From an uncultured Collinsella sp. (GTDB lineage: Bacteria; Actinomycetota; Coriobacteriia; Coriobacteriales; Coriobacteriaceae), in contig UQKQ01000001.1 of NCBI GenBank assembly GCA_900541645.1, positions 323,860 through 387,859 on the forward strand: 64,000 bases of DNA, in the 5' to 3' direction. Position 1 is the stretch's first letter, and each line of letters opens with the position of its first letter. Of the stretch, positions 1 through 8,762 are shown piece by piece. A program made the position numbers and the translations under genes. The notes beneath the pieces were generated by a model that worked only from the letters and a program-made list of their open reading frames with translations, was not told where the DNA came from and did no database searches.

Positions 1-332
1 ACGTCGAGCTCGTGGGTCTCGGCGACCAGGCATGCGTTGGAATAGCAGGCGGACCACTCGCTGCACAGCGAGATAAAGATCGCGCTGTCGTGGCCATCGG
101 CGCGTACGCGGTCAAACAGCGCCTTGAACTCGCCGGCGCTCGGCTGCGAGGTGTGCGGCAGCTGCTCGGAGCCGGCCATGCGGGCGACGTATTCCTCGGC
201 GGTAATCTGCACCTGGTCGAGCAGGTCCTCGCCCTCGATAATCACATGCAGCGGAATCACGTAAATGCCGAGCTCTTGGGCACGGGCGGGGGAGATGTCC
301 GACGTGGAGTCGGTTATGATGGCAAAAGACAT
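1..332 (-). CDS. DegV family protein (partial, 3' end outside window)
   Basis: The minus strand reads from an ATG at 332 with an AAAGG ribosome site just upstream, and runs off the window edge after about 110 codons. The start MSFAIITDSTSDIS is the DegV N-terminus, with the acidic and Thr/Ser residues that contact the carboxylate of a bound fatty acid. The later segment LPHTSQPSAGEF matches the conserved Thr-Ser-Gln-Pro loop. DegV/FakB proteins bind a fatty acid and present it to the FakA kinase. No kinase gene is visible here, so the partner must lie elsewhere. It is transcribed away from the HAD gene at 489. A second, complete DegV lies at 51973-52827. Confidence 0.85.
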   Translation of the reverse strand, partial: MSFAIITDSTSDISPARAQELGIYVIPLHVIIEGEDLLDQVQITAEEYVARMAGSEQLPHTSQPSAGEFKALFDRVRADGHDSAIFISLCSEWSACYSNACLVAETHELD

Positions 333-424
333 AATTGCACCTTTCGTTGGGGCGCGGCAGCGCCGCCTTCTGAAAGCAAAGTGCGACAAGTATAGTGGAG
401 TTGCTCTACATTGCTAGGTTCAAT

Positions 425-440
425 TGTTGAATAGTCAACA
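425..440. promoter_or_regulatory. Small inverted repeat between divergent genes
   Basis: TGTTGA and TCAACA are perfect 6-bp arms separated by 4 nt, in the AT-rich gap between the divergent DegV and HAD genes. Size and place fit a binding site for a dimeric regulator, but no cognate regulator is identifiable. Confidence 0.3.
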
Positions 441-488
441 GTTTGAAGCGGTGGTGTGGAAATCATCAACTGGGGAAGAAGGGTGCCG

Positions 489-1151
489 ATGGCGGCATTG
501 CAACTTTGCGAGCGGCCGGTTGTGCTGTTCGATTTTGACGGCACGGTGGCCGATACGGGTCGGGCAGTGATGACCTCGACGCGCAAGACGCTGGCTGCGC
601 GCGGGTTTTCGGAGACGCAGATGGGTGATCTGCGCCGCATGATCGGGCCGCCCCTGTGGAAGAGCTTTCACGACTTTTACGGCTTTTCCCGCGAGGAGTC
701 GCTTGTGGTGGCCGATGAGTACCGCGCCTTTTTTGATGAACTGGGACCGGAGGAGTATCCCGTGTTCAATGGGGTCCCCGAGCTGCTGGATGGGTTGGTC
801 GCCCAAGGCAAACGTATGGCCGTGGCGACGTCGCGCATGGAGGCCAAGTGCATCGACATGGTGCATGAGCTCGGGCTCTCTCAGTTTGAGGCGGTGATTG
901 GCATGAATCCGCCGCAGGGACGCGAGACCAAGGCCGATTCGGTCCGCGATGCCCTGGCGGCGCTCGGCGCGACGGCCGACGATGCCGTGATGATCGGCGA
1001 TCGCTTTAACGATGTGGAGGGCGCGCACGCAATGGGCGTGCCGTGCATCGGCATCTATTCGGGCGCGGCGGCGCCGGGCGAGCACGAGGCTGCGGGTGCC
1101 GATGCGGTGGTGCACTCGGTGGCCGAGCTTGCTAAACTTTTCGCTATCTAA
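489..1151 (+). CDS. HAD superfamily hydrolase, phosphoglycolate phosphatase-like
   Basis: A 220-residue protein that probably hydrolyses a small phosphate ester in the cytoplasm. Motif I is LFDFDGTVADT with nucleophile Asp15 and acid/base Asp17. A Thr/Ser motif (ATSRME) lies mid-protein and the Mg-binding motif IGDRFNDVEGA is near residue 171. An alpha-helical cap lies between motif I and the Rossmann core, as in the Gph/PpaX group. I chose ATG 489 because GAAGAAGGG sits 5 nt upstream; an in-frame GTG at 456 has no such site. The exact substrate cannot be read from sequence, and Gph, PpaX or a nucleotidase are all possible. Confidence 0.85.
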   Translation: MAALQLCERPVVLFDFDGTVADTGRAVMTSTRKTLAARGFSETQMGDLRRMIGPPLWKSFHDFYGFSREESLVVADEYRAFFDELGPEEYPVFNGVPELLDGLVAQGKRMAVATSRMEAKCIDMVHELGLSQFEAVIGMNPPQGRETKADSVRDALAALGATADDAVMIGDRFNDVEGAHAMGVPCIGIYSGAAAPGEHEAAGADAVVHSVAELAKLFAI

Positions 1152-1205
1152 TGACGTGATGTGAGGGACGGGCGTGCCCGTCGCTCATTGCTAAGGAGGT
1201 CGTCC

Positions 1206-2642
1206 ATGAATCAGGTGGAGCAGAGCGTCGCCGAGTATGTCGACGAGGTCTGGGAGGATGTCGTCGCCGATATCGAGCAGCTGGTGAGCTATCCGTCCGT
1301 GGCCGTTGCTGCCGATGCGGAGCCCGGCGCGCCGTTTGGCCGCCCGGTCCGTGACGCACTCGATTGCGCGCTCGGCATCGCGCAGAAGCTCGGCTACCAG
1401 ACGAGCGATGACGAGGGCTTTGTGGGAATCGCCGATATTCCGGGCCGCGGCGATAAGCAGCTCGCGACCATCTGCCATGTGGACGTGGTACCCGCTGGCC
1501 CCGGTTGGAACACCGACCCGTTTGCGATGGAGCGCCGCGAGGGCTGGCTGCTCGGCCGTGGCGTGATCGACGACAAGGGTCCGGCGGTGCTGTCGCTCTA
1601 CGCTGGTGCTTATCTGCTCAGGCACGGCATTGTGCCGCGCTATACCTTCCGTGCGCTGCTGGGCTGCGATGAGGAAGTGGGCATGTCCGACGTTCACCAT
1701 TATCTGGAGAACCACGCAGACCCCGACTTTCTGTTTACGCCCGATGCCGAGTTCCCGGTTTGCAATGCCGAGAAGGGCCAGTTTGGGGCGACGTTCGTGA
1801 GTCCCAAGATCGACGGCGGGCGCATCGTGTCCTGGAGCGGTGCCGAGGCGAGCAACGCCATTCCGTCGCAGTCTATCTGCGAACTCGCGATTGCCGCCGA
1901 TGAGCTGCCGGCACCGGTCGAGAACGCCGACCGCCTGGAGATCACGACGCTCGATAACGGGCATGCGCAGATTTTTGCCCGCGGTATTGGCGGTCACGCC
2001 TCGATGCCCGAGGGAACGATCAATGCCGTCGGCCTTATCGTGGCGTATCTGCGCGAGGCCGAGGACGCGTTTGGTGCCCGTGGCGAGCGCCTGCTGACGC
2101 CTGCCGAGCACGAGTTTGTCAAGTTTTTGGCTTTTGTGCATGCGGACGCCTATGGCCGCGGCCTGGGCATCGACGCGACGAGCCCCGCGTTTGGCCCGCT
2201 CACCTGCAACCCCGGCGTCATCCGTGTGGCGGATGGCCACATCGAGCAGGTCATTGACGTGCGTTTCCCCGATAGCACCAGTGCCGATACCATCTGCGAG
2301 CAACTCGAGCCGCTCGTGGGCCGCTTTGGCGTGACGTGCCGTGTGGGTCGTGCAAAGGTGCCGTTCTCGGTCTCTGCCGACGATCCGGCCGTGAAGGCGC
2401 TTATCGATACCTATAACGAGTTTACGGGCAAGCATGCCGAGCCCTTTGCCATGGGCGGCGGCACGTACGCGCGCAACTTTGCCCGCGCCGTCTCGTTTGG
2501 CCCCGAGGAGACCGGCCTGGAGCTGCCCGCATGGGGCGGCCAGATGCACGGCCCCAACGAGTGCGCCAACGAGGAGCAGCTCAAGCAAGCGCTCAAGATT
2601 TACATCGTGGCCATCCTGCGCCTCAACGAACTTGAGCTGTAG
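1206..2642 (+). CDS. M20 family dipeptidase, PepV/Sapep-like
   Basis: A 478-residue cytoplasmic zinc peptidase of the M20 family, probably cleaving dipeptides or other short peptides. The metal-site motifs are visible in order: CHVDVVPAG (His91, Asp93), GVIDDKGP (bridging Asp123) and GCDEEVG (catalytic Glu156, ligand Glu157), with a late His in GGQMHGPNE. The spacing and long lid insertion resemble PepV rather than ArgE/DapE. An AAGGAGG site lies 5 nt upstream of ATG 1206, overriding a possible earlier in-frame start. The stop codon lies at the edge of a long inverted repeat. Confidence 0.88.
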   Translation: MNQVEQSVAEYVDEVWEDVVADIEQLVSYPSVAVAADAEPGAPFGRPVRDALDCALGIAQKLGYQTSDDEGFVGIADIPGRGDKQLATICHVDVVPAGPGWNTDPFAMERREGWLLGRGVIDDKGPAVLSLYAGAYLLRHGIVPRYTFRALLGCDEEVGMSDVHHYLENHADPDFLFTPDAEFPVCNAEKGQFGATFVSPKIDGGRIVSWSGAEASNAIPSQSICELAIAADELPAPVENADRLEITTLDNGHAQIFARGIGGHASMPEGTINAVGLIVAYLREAEDAFGARGERLLTPAEHEFVKFLAFVHADAYGRGLGIDATSPAFGPLTCNPGVIRVADGHIEQVIDVRFPDSTSADTICEQLEPLVGRFGVTCRVGRAKVPFSVSADDPAVKALIDTYNEFTGKHAEPFAMGGGTYARNFARAVSFGPEETGLELPAWGGQMHGPNECANEEQLKQALKIYIVAILRLNELEL

Positions 2643-2744
2643 GGCTTCCCCAGGCACCCGACCTTGCCCCTCAAACCGTCGCTTGCGTACCAAAGTACGC
2701 GGCGCTCCTCTTTCGGGGCAATCTCGGGCACCTGGGAAACCCCT
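2641..2744. repeat. 30-nt imperfect inverted repeat with nested hairpin
   Basis: The arms at 2641-2670 and 2715-2744 are inverted copies differing at about six positions. The space between contains a perfect small hairpin (GCGTAC, CAAA loop, GTACGC at 2685-2700). The left arm begins inside the peptidase stop codon. No T-run follows, so it is not an ordinary terminator; it looks like a mobile or REP-type palindromic unit. Confidence 0.6.
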
Positions 2745-2775
2745 ATATCCTGCTTGGATACAGACTTGCATTACG

Positions 2776-2803
2776 AGCCCGGTGCTTCGGCCCGGGCTTT
2801 TTC
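2776..2803 (+). terminator. Rho-independent terminator after the M20 peptidase
   Basis: AGCCCGG (2776-2782) pairs with CCGGGCT (2792-2798) around a short loop and is followed by a T-run to 2802. It separates the peptidase gene from the pst operon. Confidence 0.8.
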
Positions 2804-3031
2804 TGTTGCGGTGGGGTAGTCATTGGGGACGTTCCTTTGGTGTAAAAGGTGCGCCATGTTCGGCGCTGGATTGTTATCCGTTTGTAAAGGCTGGGCAGAG
2901 CTTGCGGTAAAGGTCTATCAATAGCCCGTAAGAAACCGCAGTTGGCGCGAGCGCTGCCCGGTCGGGGCCGTATCTTTCCAAACAGCAAAGCGGGCAGGGT
3001 GCCCGCGATTCGCATGTATGAAAGGAAGATC

Positions 3032-3970
3032 ATGCTCGATCAGGCTTATTCTCGTCGTCAGTTCCTCGGCCTCGCTGGTGGTCTTGCCAGCATCGTCGGC
3101 CTCGGCCTCGTTGGCTGCGGTGGCGCAGACGCTTCCAACGCTGCCGACAAGGGTAGCGCCGCTGCTGCCGAGTCCGTCTCCGGCGAGGTGACCTACGACG
3201 GTGCCTCTTCGTTCCAGGCTCTCGTCGAGGCCGCTGCCGAGAAGTTCATGGATGCCAACCCGGACGTCTCCGTCTCCGGCTCGGGCAACGGTTCGGGCAA
3301 GGGTCTGACCGCTGTCGCCGCCGGCACCGTCACCATCGGTAACTCCGACGTCTTCGCCGAGACCAAGCTCGAGGCCGACCAGGTCAAGAACCTCGTCGAC
3401 CACGAGGTCGCCGTTGTGGGCATGGGTCCCGTCGTCTCCAAGAACGTGACGGTCGACGACCTGTCCCTTGAGCAGCTCAAGGGCATCTTCTCCGGCCAGA
3501 TCACCAACTGGAAGGAGGTCGGCGGCGACGACGCCACCATCGTCGTGCTCAACCGCAAGGCCGGCTCCGGTACCCGCGCCACCTTCGAGGCGGCCGTCTT
3601 TGGCGACGAGACCGTCGACTTTAAGGGCGACGCCGAGCTCGACAAGTCCGGCGATGTCCAGACTCAGATGGGCAGCACCGACAACGCCATCTCCTACCTG
3701 GACTTCTCGCACTTCGATGACTCCAAGTTCAACGCCATCAAGGTCGAGGGCGTGGAGCCCAAGAGCGCAAACGTCACCGACGACTCCTTTAAGATCTGGG
3801 CGACCGAGCACATGTACTGCGCAAAGGACGCCGACGATGCCACCAAGACATTCCTGGAGTTCATGCTTTCCGACGACGTCCAGGACAAGCTCGTCGAGGA
3901 GCAGGGCTTCATCCCCGTCTCTGCCATGAAGGTCGTTAAGGATGCCAGCGGCAAGGTCTCCGCTAAATAA
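3032..3970 (+). CDS. pstS: Phosphate ABC transporter substrate-binding lipoprotein PstS
   Basis: A 312-residue periplasmic-type phosphate-binding lipoprotein that feeds PstCA. The N-terminus carries SRRQFLGLAGG, a twin-arginine-like motif, then lipobox LVGC with Cys29, suggesting Tat-exported lipidation. The mature protein opens with a ligand-loop region YDGASSF and has GSGNGSGKGL, and RKAGSGTRATF at the second phosphate-contacting loop. ATG 3032 is preceded by AAAGGA at ideal spacing; upstream in-frame codons lack a ribosome site. It is first in pstSCAB. No PhoU or PhoR/PhoB gene follows. Confidence 0.93.
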   Translation: MLDQAYSRRQFLGLAGGLASIVGLGLVGCGGADASNAADKGSAAAAESVSGEVTYDGASSFQALVEAAAEKFMDANPDVSVSGSGNGSGKGLTAVAAGTVTIGNSDVFAETKLEADQVKNLVDHEVAVVGMGPVVSKNVTVDDLSLEQLKGIFSGQITNWKEVGGDDATIVVLNRKAGSGTRATFEAAVFGDETVDFKGDAELDKSGDVQTQMGSTDNAISYLDFSHFDDSKFNAIKVEGVEPKSANVTDDSFKIWATEHMYCAKDADDATKTFLEFMLSDDVQDKLVEEQGFIPVSAMKVVKDASGKVSAK

Positions 3971-3994
3971 GTAATCGCCCCGGAAAGGTTTGCA

Positions 3995-4903
3995 ATGGCA
4001 AAACAGCTGCCAAAGCGCGACCTTGAGAACGTGGGCCTGGGCGTCACGGGCGCGTGCGTAGCGCTCGTGACGTTTGTCGTTGCCGCGCTCATCTTTATGG
4101 TCGCCCAAAAGGGCCTCTCGGCTTTTCTCAAGGACGGCGTTTCGGTCGTCGAGTTCTTCACCGGCACCAAGTGGGACCTGGCCAACATAGCCGAAAACGG
4201 CCTACCCTACACCGGCGCCCTGCCCCTGATCGTCACCTCGTTTGCGGTCATGGCACTCTCCACGCTCATCGCACTGCCCATCGCCATCGGCTCTGCCATC
4301 TTTGCGGTCGAGATTAGCCCTAAGTTTGGTTCCAAGGTCTTTCAGCCGCTTATTGAGCTTTTGACCGGCATTCCCTCGGTCGTCTTTGGCCTCATCGGTT
4401 TTCACGTGGTTGTTGGCCTTATGAAGAGCGTTTTCCACGTGAGCACGGGCCTGGGCATCTTGCCCGGCGCCATCGTGCTGGCCGTTATGATCCTGCCTAC
4501 GATGACCACGCTTTCGGTCGATGGCCTGCGCGCCGTGCCCGACAGCTACCGCCAGGGCTCGCTCGCGCTGGGCTATACCCGCTGGCAGACCATCTGGCAC
4601 GTGGTGCTCAAGAGCGCCATGCCCTCGCTCATGACCGCGGTCATCCTTGGCATGACCCGCGCCTTTGGTGAGACGCTCGCCGTGCGCATGGTTATCGGCG
4701 GCATCGAGGCCATGCCGACGTCGCTGCTGTCGCCGGCGTCCACCATCACCACCACGCTCACCACGTCTATGGCGGTCTATGCCGAGGGCTCGGCCCAAGA
4801 CGATGTTCTGTGGGCGCTCGGTCTGCTGCTGATGGGCATGAGCCTCATCTTCATCCTGATTATCCACATTATCGGCCGCAAGGGGGCGAAGGCTCGTGGC
4901 TAG
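3995..4903 (+). CDS. pstC: Phosphate ABC transporter permease PstC
   Basis: A 302-residue inner-membrane permease with six predicted hydrophobic segments and the binding-protein-dependent permease EAA-type loop (DSYRQGSLALGYTRWQTIWH). It pairs with PstA to form the phosphate channel driven by PstB. It starts 24 nt after pstS and its last 8 nt overlap the pstA start, so the four genes form one transcript. Confidence 0.93.
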   Translation: MAKQLPKRDLENVGLGVTGACVALVTFVVAALIFMVAQKGLSAFLKDGVSVVEFFTGTKWDLANIAENGLPYTGALPLIVTSFAVMALSTLIALPIAIGSAIFAVEISPKFGSKVFQPLIELLTGIPSVVFGLIGFHVVVGLMKSVFHVSTGLGILPGAIVLAVMILPTMTTLSVDGLRAVPDSYRQGSLALGYTRWQTIWHVVLKSAMPSLMTAVILGMTRAFGETLAVRMVIGGIEAMPTSLLSPASTITTTLTTSMAVYAEGSAQDDVLWALGLLLMGMSLIFILIIHIIGRKGAKARG

Positions 4904-5822
4904 CACGCGCATCCATATCGACGAGGCGAGACTCGGGCGCGTCCAAAAGCAGGATCGTATCGCCACGGGCGTGCTGACGGCAATCATCGCCATCGTCATG
5001 CTCATCGTCGTCTCCATGGTGGCCTATATCCTGTTCGAGGGCATCTCGACGCTGTTCCAGCCGGGTTTTCTCACGCAGCCGTCGCGCGCCAACGGAACTC
5101 AGGGCGGCGTACTCTACCAGCTGTTCGACTCGTTCTACCTGCTGCTGATCACTCTGGTCATCTCGGTGCCCATCAGTCTGGGCGGGGCGGTCTTCCTGGT
5201 TGAGTACGCGCCGAACGGCCCTATCCGCGACATCGCCTCCACCGCTATCGAGACGCTGTCCTCGCTGCCCTCCATCGTCGTCGGCATGTTCGGCTTTCTG
5301 GTGTTCTCGGTGCAGCTGGGCTGGAAGTACTCCATCATCTCCGGCGCCGTCGCGCTCACCATGTTCAACATCCCCATCCTAGTGCGCGTGATCCAGCAGG
5401 CGCTCGAGGACGTGCCACAGGCCCAGCGCGATGCATGCCTGGCCATGGGCCTTACCCGCTGGGAGGCCACGCTGCACATCCTGATTCCCGAGGCCATGCC
5501 CGCCATCGTGACCGGCATTGTGCTTTCGGCCGGCCGTGTGTTTGGCGAGGCCGCGGCACTGCTCTTTACCTCGGGCATGAGCTCGCCGGTGCGTCTGAAC
5601 TTCTTGAGCTTTAACCTGTCGAGCCCCACCTGCGCCTGGAACGTGTTCCGCCCCGGTGAGTCGCTCGCCGTGCACATCTACAAGATCTATGGCGAGGGCA
5701 GCCCCGAGGCCCAGCAGATCGTCTGGGGCACCGCGGCGCTGCTGATGATCTGCGTGCTGCTGTTTAACGTAGTCGCCCGTATCGTGGGCAAGCAATTGGC
5801 AAGGAAGATGACGGCCGAATGA
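4896..5822 (+). CDS. pstA: Phosphate ABC transporter permease PstA
   Basis: A 308-residue integral membrane permease with several hydrophobic segments. The cytoplasmic coupling loop VPQAQRDACLAMGLTRWEAT is the EAA motif that docks on PstB. It starts at GTG 4896, overlapping the pstC stop by 8 nt, with a GGGGGCGAAGG ribosome site inside pstC. It ends in an ATGA overlap with pstB. This indicates translational coupling and equal subunit output. Confidence 0.92.
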   Translation: MASTRIHIDEARLGRVQKQDRIATGVLTAIIAIVMLIVVSMVAYILFEGISTLFQPGFLTQPSRANGTQGGVLYQLFDSFYLLLITLVISVPISLGGAVFLVEYAPNGPIRDIASTAIETLSSLPSIVVGMFGFLVFSVQLGWKYSIISGAVALTMFNIPILVRVIQQALEDVPQAQRDACLAMGLTRWEATLHILIPEAMPAIVTGIVLSAGRVFGEAAALLFTSGMSSPVRLNFLSFNLSSPTCAWNVFRPGESLAVHIYKIYGEGSPEAQQIVWGTAALLMICVLLFNVVARIVGKQLARKMTAE

Positions 5823-6691
5823 GCGAGATGAATGCAACGCCCGCAACTGAAGCGGCATCGTCCGAGACCCAGGATTTTCTGTCGAGTGTGGGGGAGAGCG
5901 AGAGGCGCGTTCGCGTGAGCGGCAGGGCCGTGAGCGACGAGGTCGTGCTCTCCACCAAGGACGTCAACGTGTACTATGGCGACCACCATGCCCTGCACAA
6001 TACGTCGCTCGACTTCCACAAGGGCGAGATCACGGCGCTCATCGGGCCTTCGGGCTGCGGCAAGTCGACCTTTTTGCGCAGCCTTAACCTGATGAATCGC
6101 GAGATTCGCGGCTGCTGCGTGGAGGGCGAGATCAACTACCGCGGGCGCAACGTGAACACCAAGACCGAGAACACCTACGAGCTGCGCCGCTCCATTGGCA
6201 TGGTGTTCCAGCAGCCCAATCCTTTCCGCAAGTCCATTCGCGACAACATTACGTTTGCGCCCAGGCGCCACGGCATCACCGACCGCGACGAGCTCGATCG
6301 TATGGTCGAGGAAAGCCTGCGTGGTGCGGCGTTGTGGGACGAGGTCAAGGACAAGCTCGACAAGAGCGCCTACGCGCTTTCGGGCGGCCAGCAGCAGCGT
6401 CTGTGCATCGCGCGCACGCTGGCGCTCAACCCCGACGTGATCCTGTTTGACGAGCCCTGCTCGGCGCTCGACCCCATCTCGACGCTGGCGATCGAGGACC
6501 TCATGTCATCGATCGTTGCCGACCGCGCCATCGTCATCGTGACGCACAACATGGAGCAGGCGTCGCGCGTGTCCAACCGCACGGCGTTCTTCTACATGGG
6601 CGATATGGTCGAGTACGACGAGACTGACGAGATTTTCCAGCGGCCCAAGGACAAGCGGCTGAATGATTACCTCACCGGCATGTTCTCCTAG
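5819..6691 (+). CDS. pstB: Phosphate ABC transporter ATP-binding protein PstB
   Basis: A 290-residue ATPase that powers phosphate import. It shows Walker A GPSGCGKST (76-84), signature LSGGQQQR (187-194), Walker B VILFDEP (from 207), D-loop SALDP and switch His243. It has about 40 extra residues before the usual PstB start (near VVLSTKDVNVYYG), so an internal start is possible, but the ATGA overlap with pstA supports the long form. A strong terminator follows, closing the operon. phoU is absent from the usual downstream position. Confidence 0.93.
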   Translation: MSEMNATPATEAASSETQDFLSSVGESERRVRVSGRAVSDEVVLSTKDVNVYYGDHHALHNTSLDFHKGEITALIGPSGCGKSTFLRSLNLMNREIRGCCVEGEINYRGRNVNTKTENTYELRRSIGMVFQQPNPFRKSIRDNITFAPRRHGITDRDELDRMVEESLRGAALWDEVKDKLDKSAYALSGGQQQRLCIARTLALNPDVILFDEPCSALDPISTLAIEDLMSSIVADRAIVIVTHNMEQASRVSNRTAFFYMGDMVEYDETDEIFQRPKDKRLNDYLTGMFS

Positions 6692-6746
6692 TCCGGGACA
6701 TGCTTGAGGCCCGCGGCGGCCACGGTTGCCGCGGGACTGATTGGAG

Positions 6747-6785
6747 AGGCGGGTCATCTCTTGCGGGAGATGGCCCGCCTTTTTG
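6747..6785 (+). terminator. Rho-independent terminator of the pst operon
   Basis: A 14-bp stem (6747-6760 with 6767-6780, one G-T mismatch) and a 6-nt loop are followed by five T residues. Confidence 0.9.
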
Positions 6786-6801
6786 CTCCGCGACCGAAAC
6801 G

Positions 6802-6836
6802 ACCACCACAAAGGGGACAGGCACCTTCGTGGTGGT
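6802..6836. repeat. Palindromic repeat, ACCACCACAAAGG family (copy 1)
   Basis: ACCACCACAAAGG (6802-6814) faces CCTTCGTGGTGGT (6824-6836) across the spacer GGACAGGCA. It is one of seven copies here. This one sits between the pst terminator and the ABC-F gene and carries a T-to-C change in the right arm. Confidence 0.85.
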
Positions 6837-6896
6837 TTGGGGTGGGGCTCGCTGCTATCATGGAAAACGTTGAATTTCTACGAAGGAGCAGGGCAT

Positions 6897-8756
6897 ATGG
6901 CGATTCTTTTGGGATGCGATTCCGTCAGCCTAGAGTTTCCCACCAAGCATATTTTCGATAGCGTGACGCTCGGCGTGGGCGAGGGCGACCGTATTGGTAT
7001 CGTCGGCAAAAACGGCGACGGCAAGTCGACGCTGCTGAGCGTACTCGCCGGCACGTTGGAGCCCGACGACGGCCGCGTGACGCATCGCCGCGACACGACG
7101 ATCGGATTGCTCGGCCAAAAGGACAACCTGGTCGATACCGATACCGTGCACCATGCCGTCGTCGGTGACACGCCCGAGTACGAGTGGGCCTCGAGCCCTC
7201 GTACGCGCCAGATCCTGGCCGGTCTTATTAGCGACGTGCCCTGGGAGGGCACGGTGGGCGAGCTTTCGGGCGGTCAGCGCCGTCGCGTGGACCTCGCGCG
7301 TCTGCTGATCGGCGACTACGACGTGCTTATGCTCGACGAGCCCACCAACCACCTGGACATGCGCACCATCAACTGGCTCGCGCGTCACTTAAAGGCCCGC
7401 TGGCAGCGCGGCCAGGGCGCGATGCTCGTGGTCACGCACGACCGCTGGTTCCTGGACGAGGTCTGCACCAGCATGTGGGAGGTCCACGACGGCCGGGTTG
7501 ATCCCTTCGAGGGCGGTTACTCCGCATATATCCTTCAGCGCGTGGAGCGCGACCGCATGGCCGCGGTTACCGAGGAGCGCCGTCGCAACATGGCGCGCAA
7601 GGAGCTTGCATGGCTGAGCCGTGGCGCCCAGGCCCGTTCCACTAAGCCCAAGTTTCGCGTGGAAGCCGCCCGCGAGCTGATCGCCGACGTGCCGCCCGTG
7701 CGCGACGAGCTGGAGCTCAAGCGCCTCGCCGTGAGTCGCCTGGGCAAACAGGTCATCGACGTGATCGACGTGGACGCCGGCTATGCCGATACCGACGGCG
7801 CGCCCAAGCAGGTGCTCTCCGATGTGACCTGGCTTATCGGCGCGGGCGACCGCTATGGTCTGCTGGGTGAGAACGGCGCCGGCAAGTCGACCTTGCTCGA
7901 CGTGATTCAGGGCAAGATCGCGCCCCTGCGCGGCCGCGTGAAGATCGGCCAGACGGTGCGCTTTGGCGTGCTGTCGCAGCAGCTCGAGGAGCTCGAGCCC
8001 TACATGGGTGACACGATCCGCGAGGTTCTGAGCAACTATAAGAAGTATTATGTCATCGACGGCAAGGAGACCTCGCCCGAGAAGCTCTGCGAGCGCCTGG
8101 GCTTTACGACGCAGCAGCTCTGGAGCCGCATCGGCGATCTTTCGGGCGGCCAGCGCCGTCGCCTGTCGCTGCTGCTGACGATCCTGGACGAGCCCAACGT
8201 GCTTATCCTGGACGAGCCCGGCAACGACTTGGATACCGACATGCTGGCGATTGTCGAGGACCTGCTCGACGGCTGGCCGGGCACGCTGATCCTGGTGACG
8301 CACGACCGCTTCTTGATGGAGCGCGTGACCGACCAGCAGTGGGCGCTGCTTGACGGTCATCTGACGCATATGCCCGGCGGCGTCGACCAGTACCTGCGCC
8401 TGTGCAACGCTACTGCCGAGGGCGAGCCCGTGGGCGCGCCGAGCGCCAAGACCGGCACGTTCGACACCGGCGCCGCAGCGGTTGCAGCCGAAAAGCCCAA
8501 GTCGAGCGGCCAGCCCAACGGACTTTCCAATGCCGAGCGCCAGAAGCTCCGCCGCGAGGTGAGCTCGCTCGAGCGCAAGATGGAGACGCAGCGCGCCCGC
8601 GTGGAGGAGGCCGAGGCCGCCATGGCCCAGGTCGATCCCACCAACTACACGGCGCTGGGCGAACAGCAGGCAAAGATCGACGAGGCCCATGCCGCCATGG
8701 ACGAGCTGGAGATGGCGTGGCTCGAGGCGAGCGAAAAGCTCGAGGGCGAGGAGTAG
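6897..8756 (+). CDS. ABC-F family ATPase, Uup-like
   Basis: A 619-residue soluble protein with two ABC domains and no membrane segments, the ABC-F layout of ribosome-associated factors. Domain 1 has Walker A GKNGDGKST (37-45), LSGGQRRR (123-130) and DEPTNHLD. Domain 2 has GENGAGKST (324-332), LSGGQRRR (near 415) and DEPGNDLD, an odd replacement of the usual TNHLD. The C-terminal 60 or so residues are a charged coiled coil (SNAERQKLRREVSSLERK) as in Uup, which binds branched DNA and ribosomes. ATG 6897 follows AAGGAG at 6883. The adjacent HAD gene starts 6 nt after the stop, probably co-transcribed. Confidence 0.88.
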   Translation: MAILLGCDSVSLEFPTKHIFDSVTLGVGEGDRIGIVGKNGDGKSTLLSVLAGTLEPDDGRVTHRRDTTIGLLGQKDNLVDTDTVHHAVVGDTPEYEWASSPRTRQILAGLISDVPWEGTVGELSGGQRRRVDLARLLIGDYDVLMLDEPTNHLDMRTINWLARHLKARWQRGQGAMLVVTHDRWFLDEVCTSMWEVHDGRVDPFEGGYSAYILQRVERDRMAAVTEERRRNMARKELAWLSRGAQARSTKPKFRVEAARELIADVPPVRDELELKRLAVSRLGKQVIDVIDVDAGYADTDGAPKQVLSDVTWLIGAGDRYGLLGENGAGKSTLLDVIQGKIAPLRGRVKIGQTVRFGVLSQQLEELEPYMGDTIREVLSNYKKYYVIDGKETSPEKLCERLGFTTQQLWSRIGDLSGGQRRRLSLLLTILDEPNVLILDEPGNDLDTDMLAIVEDLLDGWPGTLILVTHDRFLMERVTDQQWALLDGHLTHMPGGVDQYLRLCNATAEGEPVGAPSAKTGTFDTGAAAVAAEKPKSSGQPNGLSNAERQKLRREVSSLERKMETQRARVEEAEAAMAQVDPTNYTALGEQQAKIDEAHAAMDELEMAWLEASEKLEGEE

Positions 8757-8762
8757 GCGAGG

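Noticed and set aside
456..488. GTG 456 as start of the HAD gene
   Set aside because: No ribosome site precedes it, whereas ATG 489 has GAAGAAGGG at ideal spacing and leads straight into motif I.
2826..3031. Pho boxes upstream of pstS
   Set aside because: Several GTAAAGG-like words occur but not at the regular spacing of a Pho box, so I do not call them.
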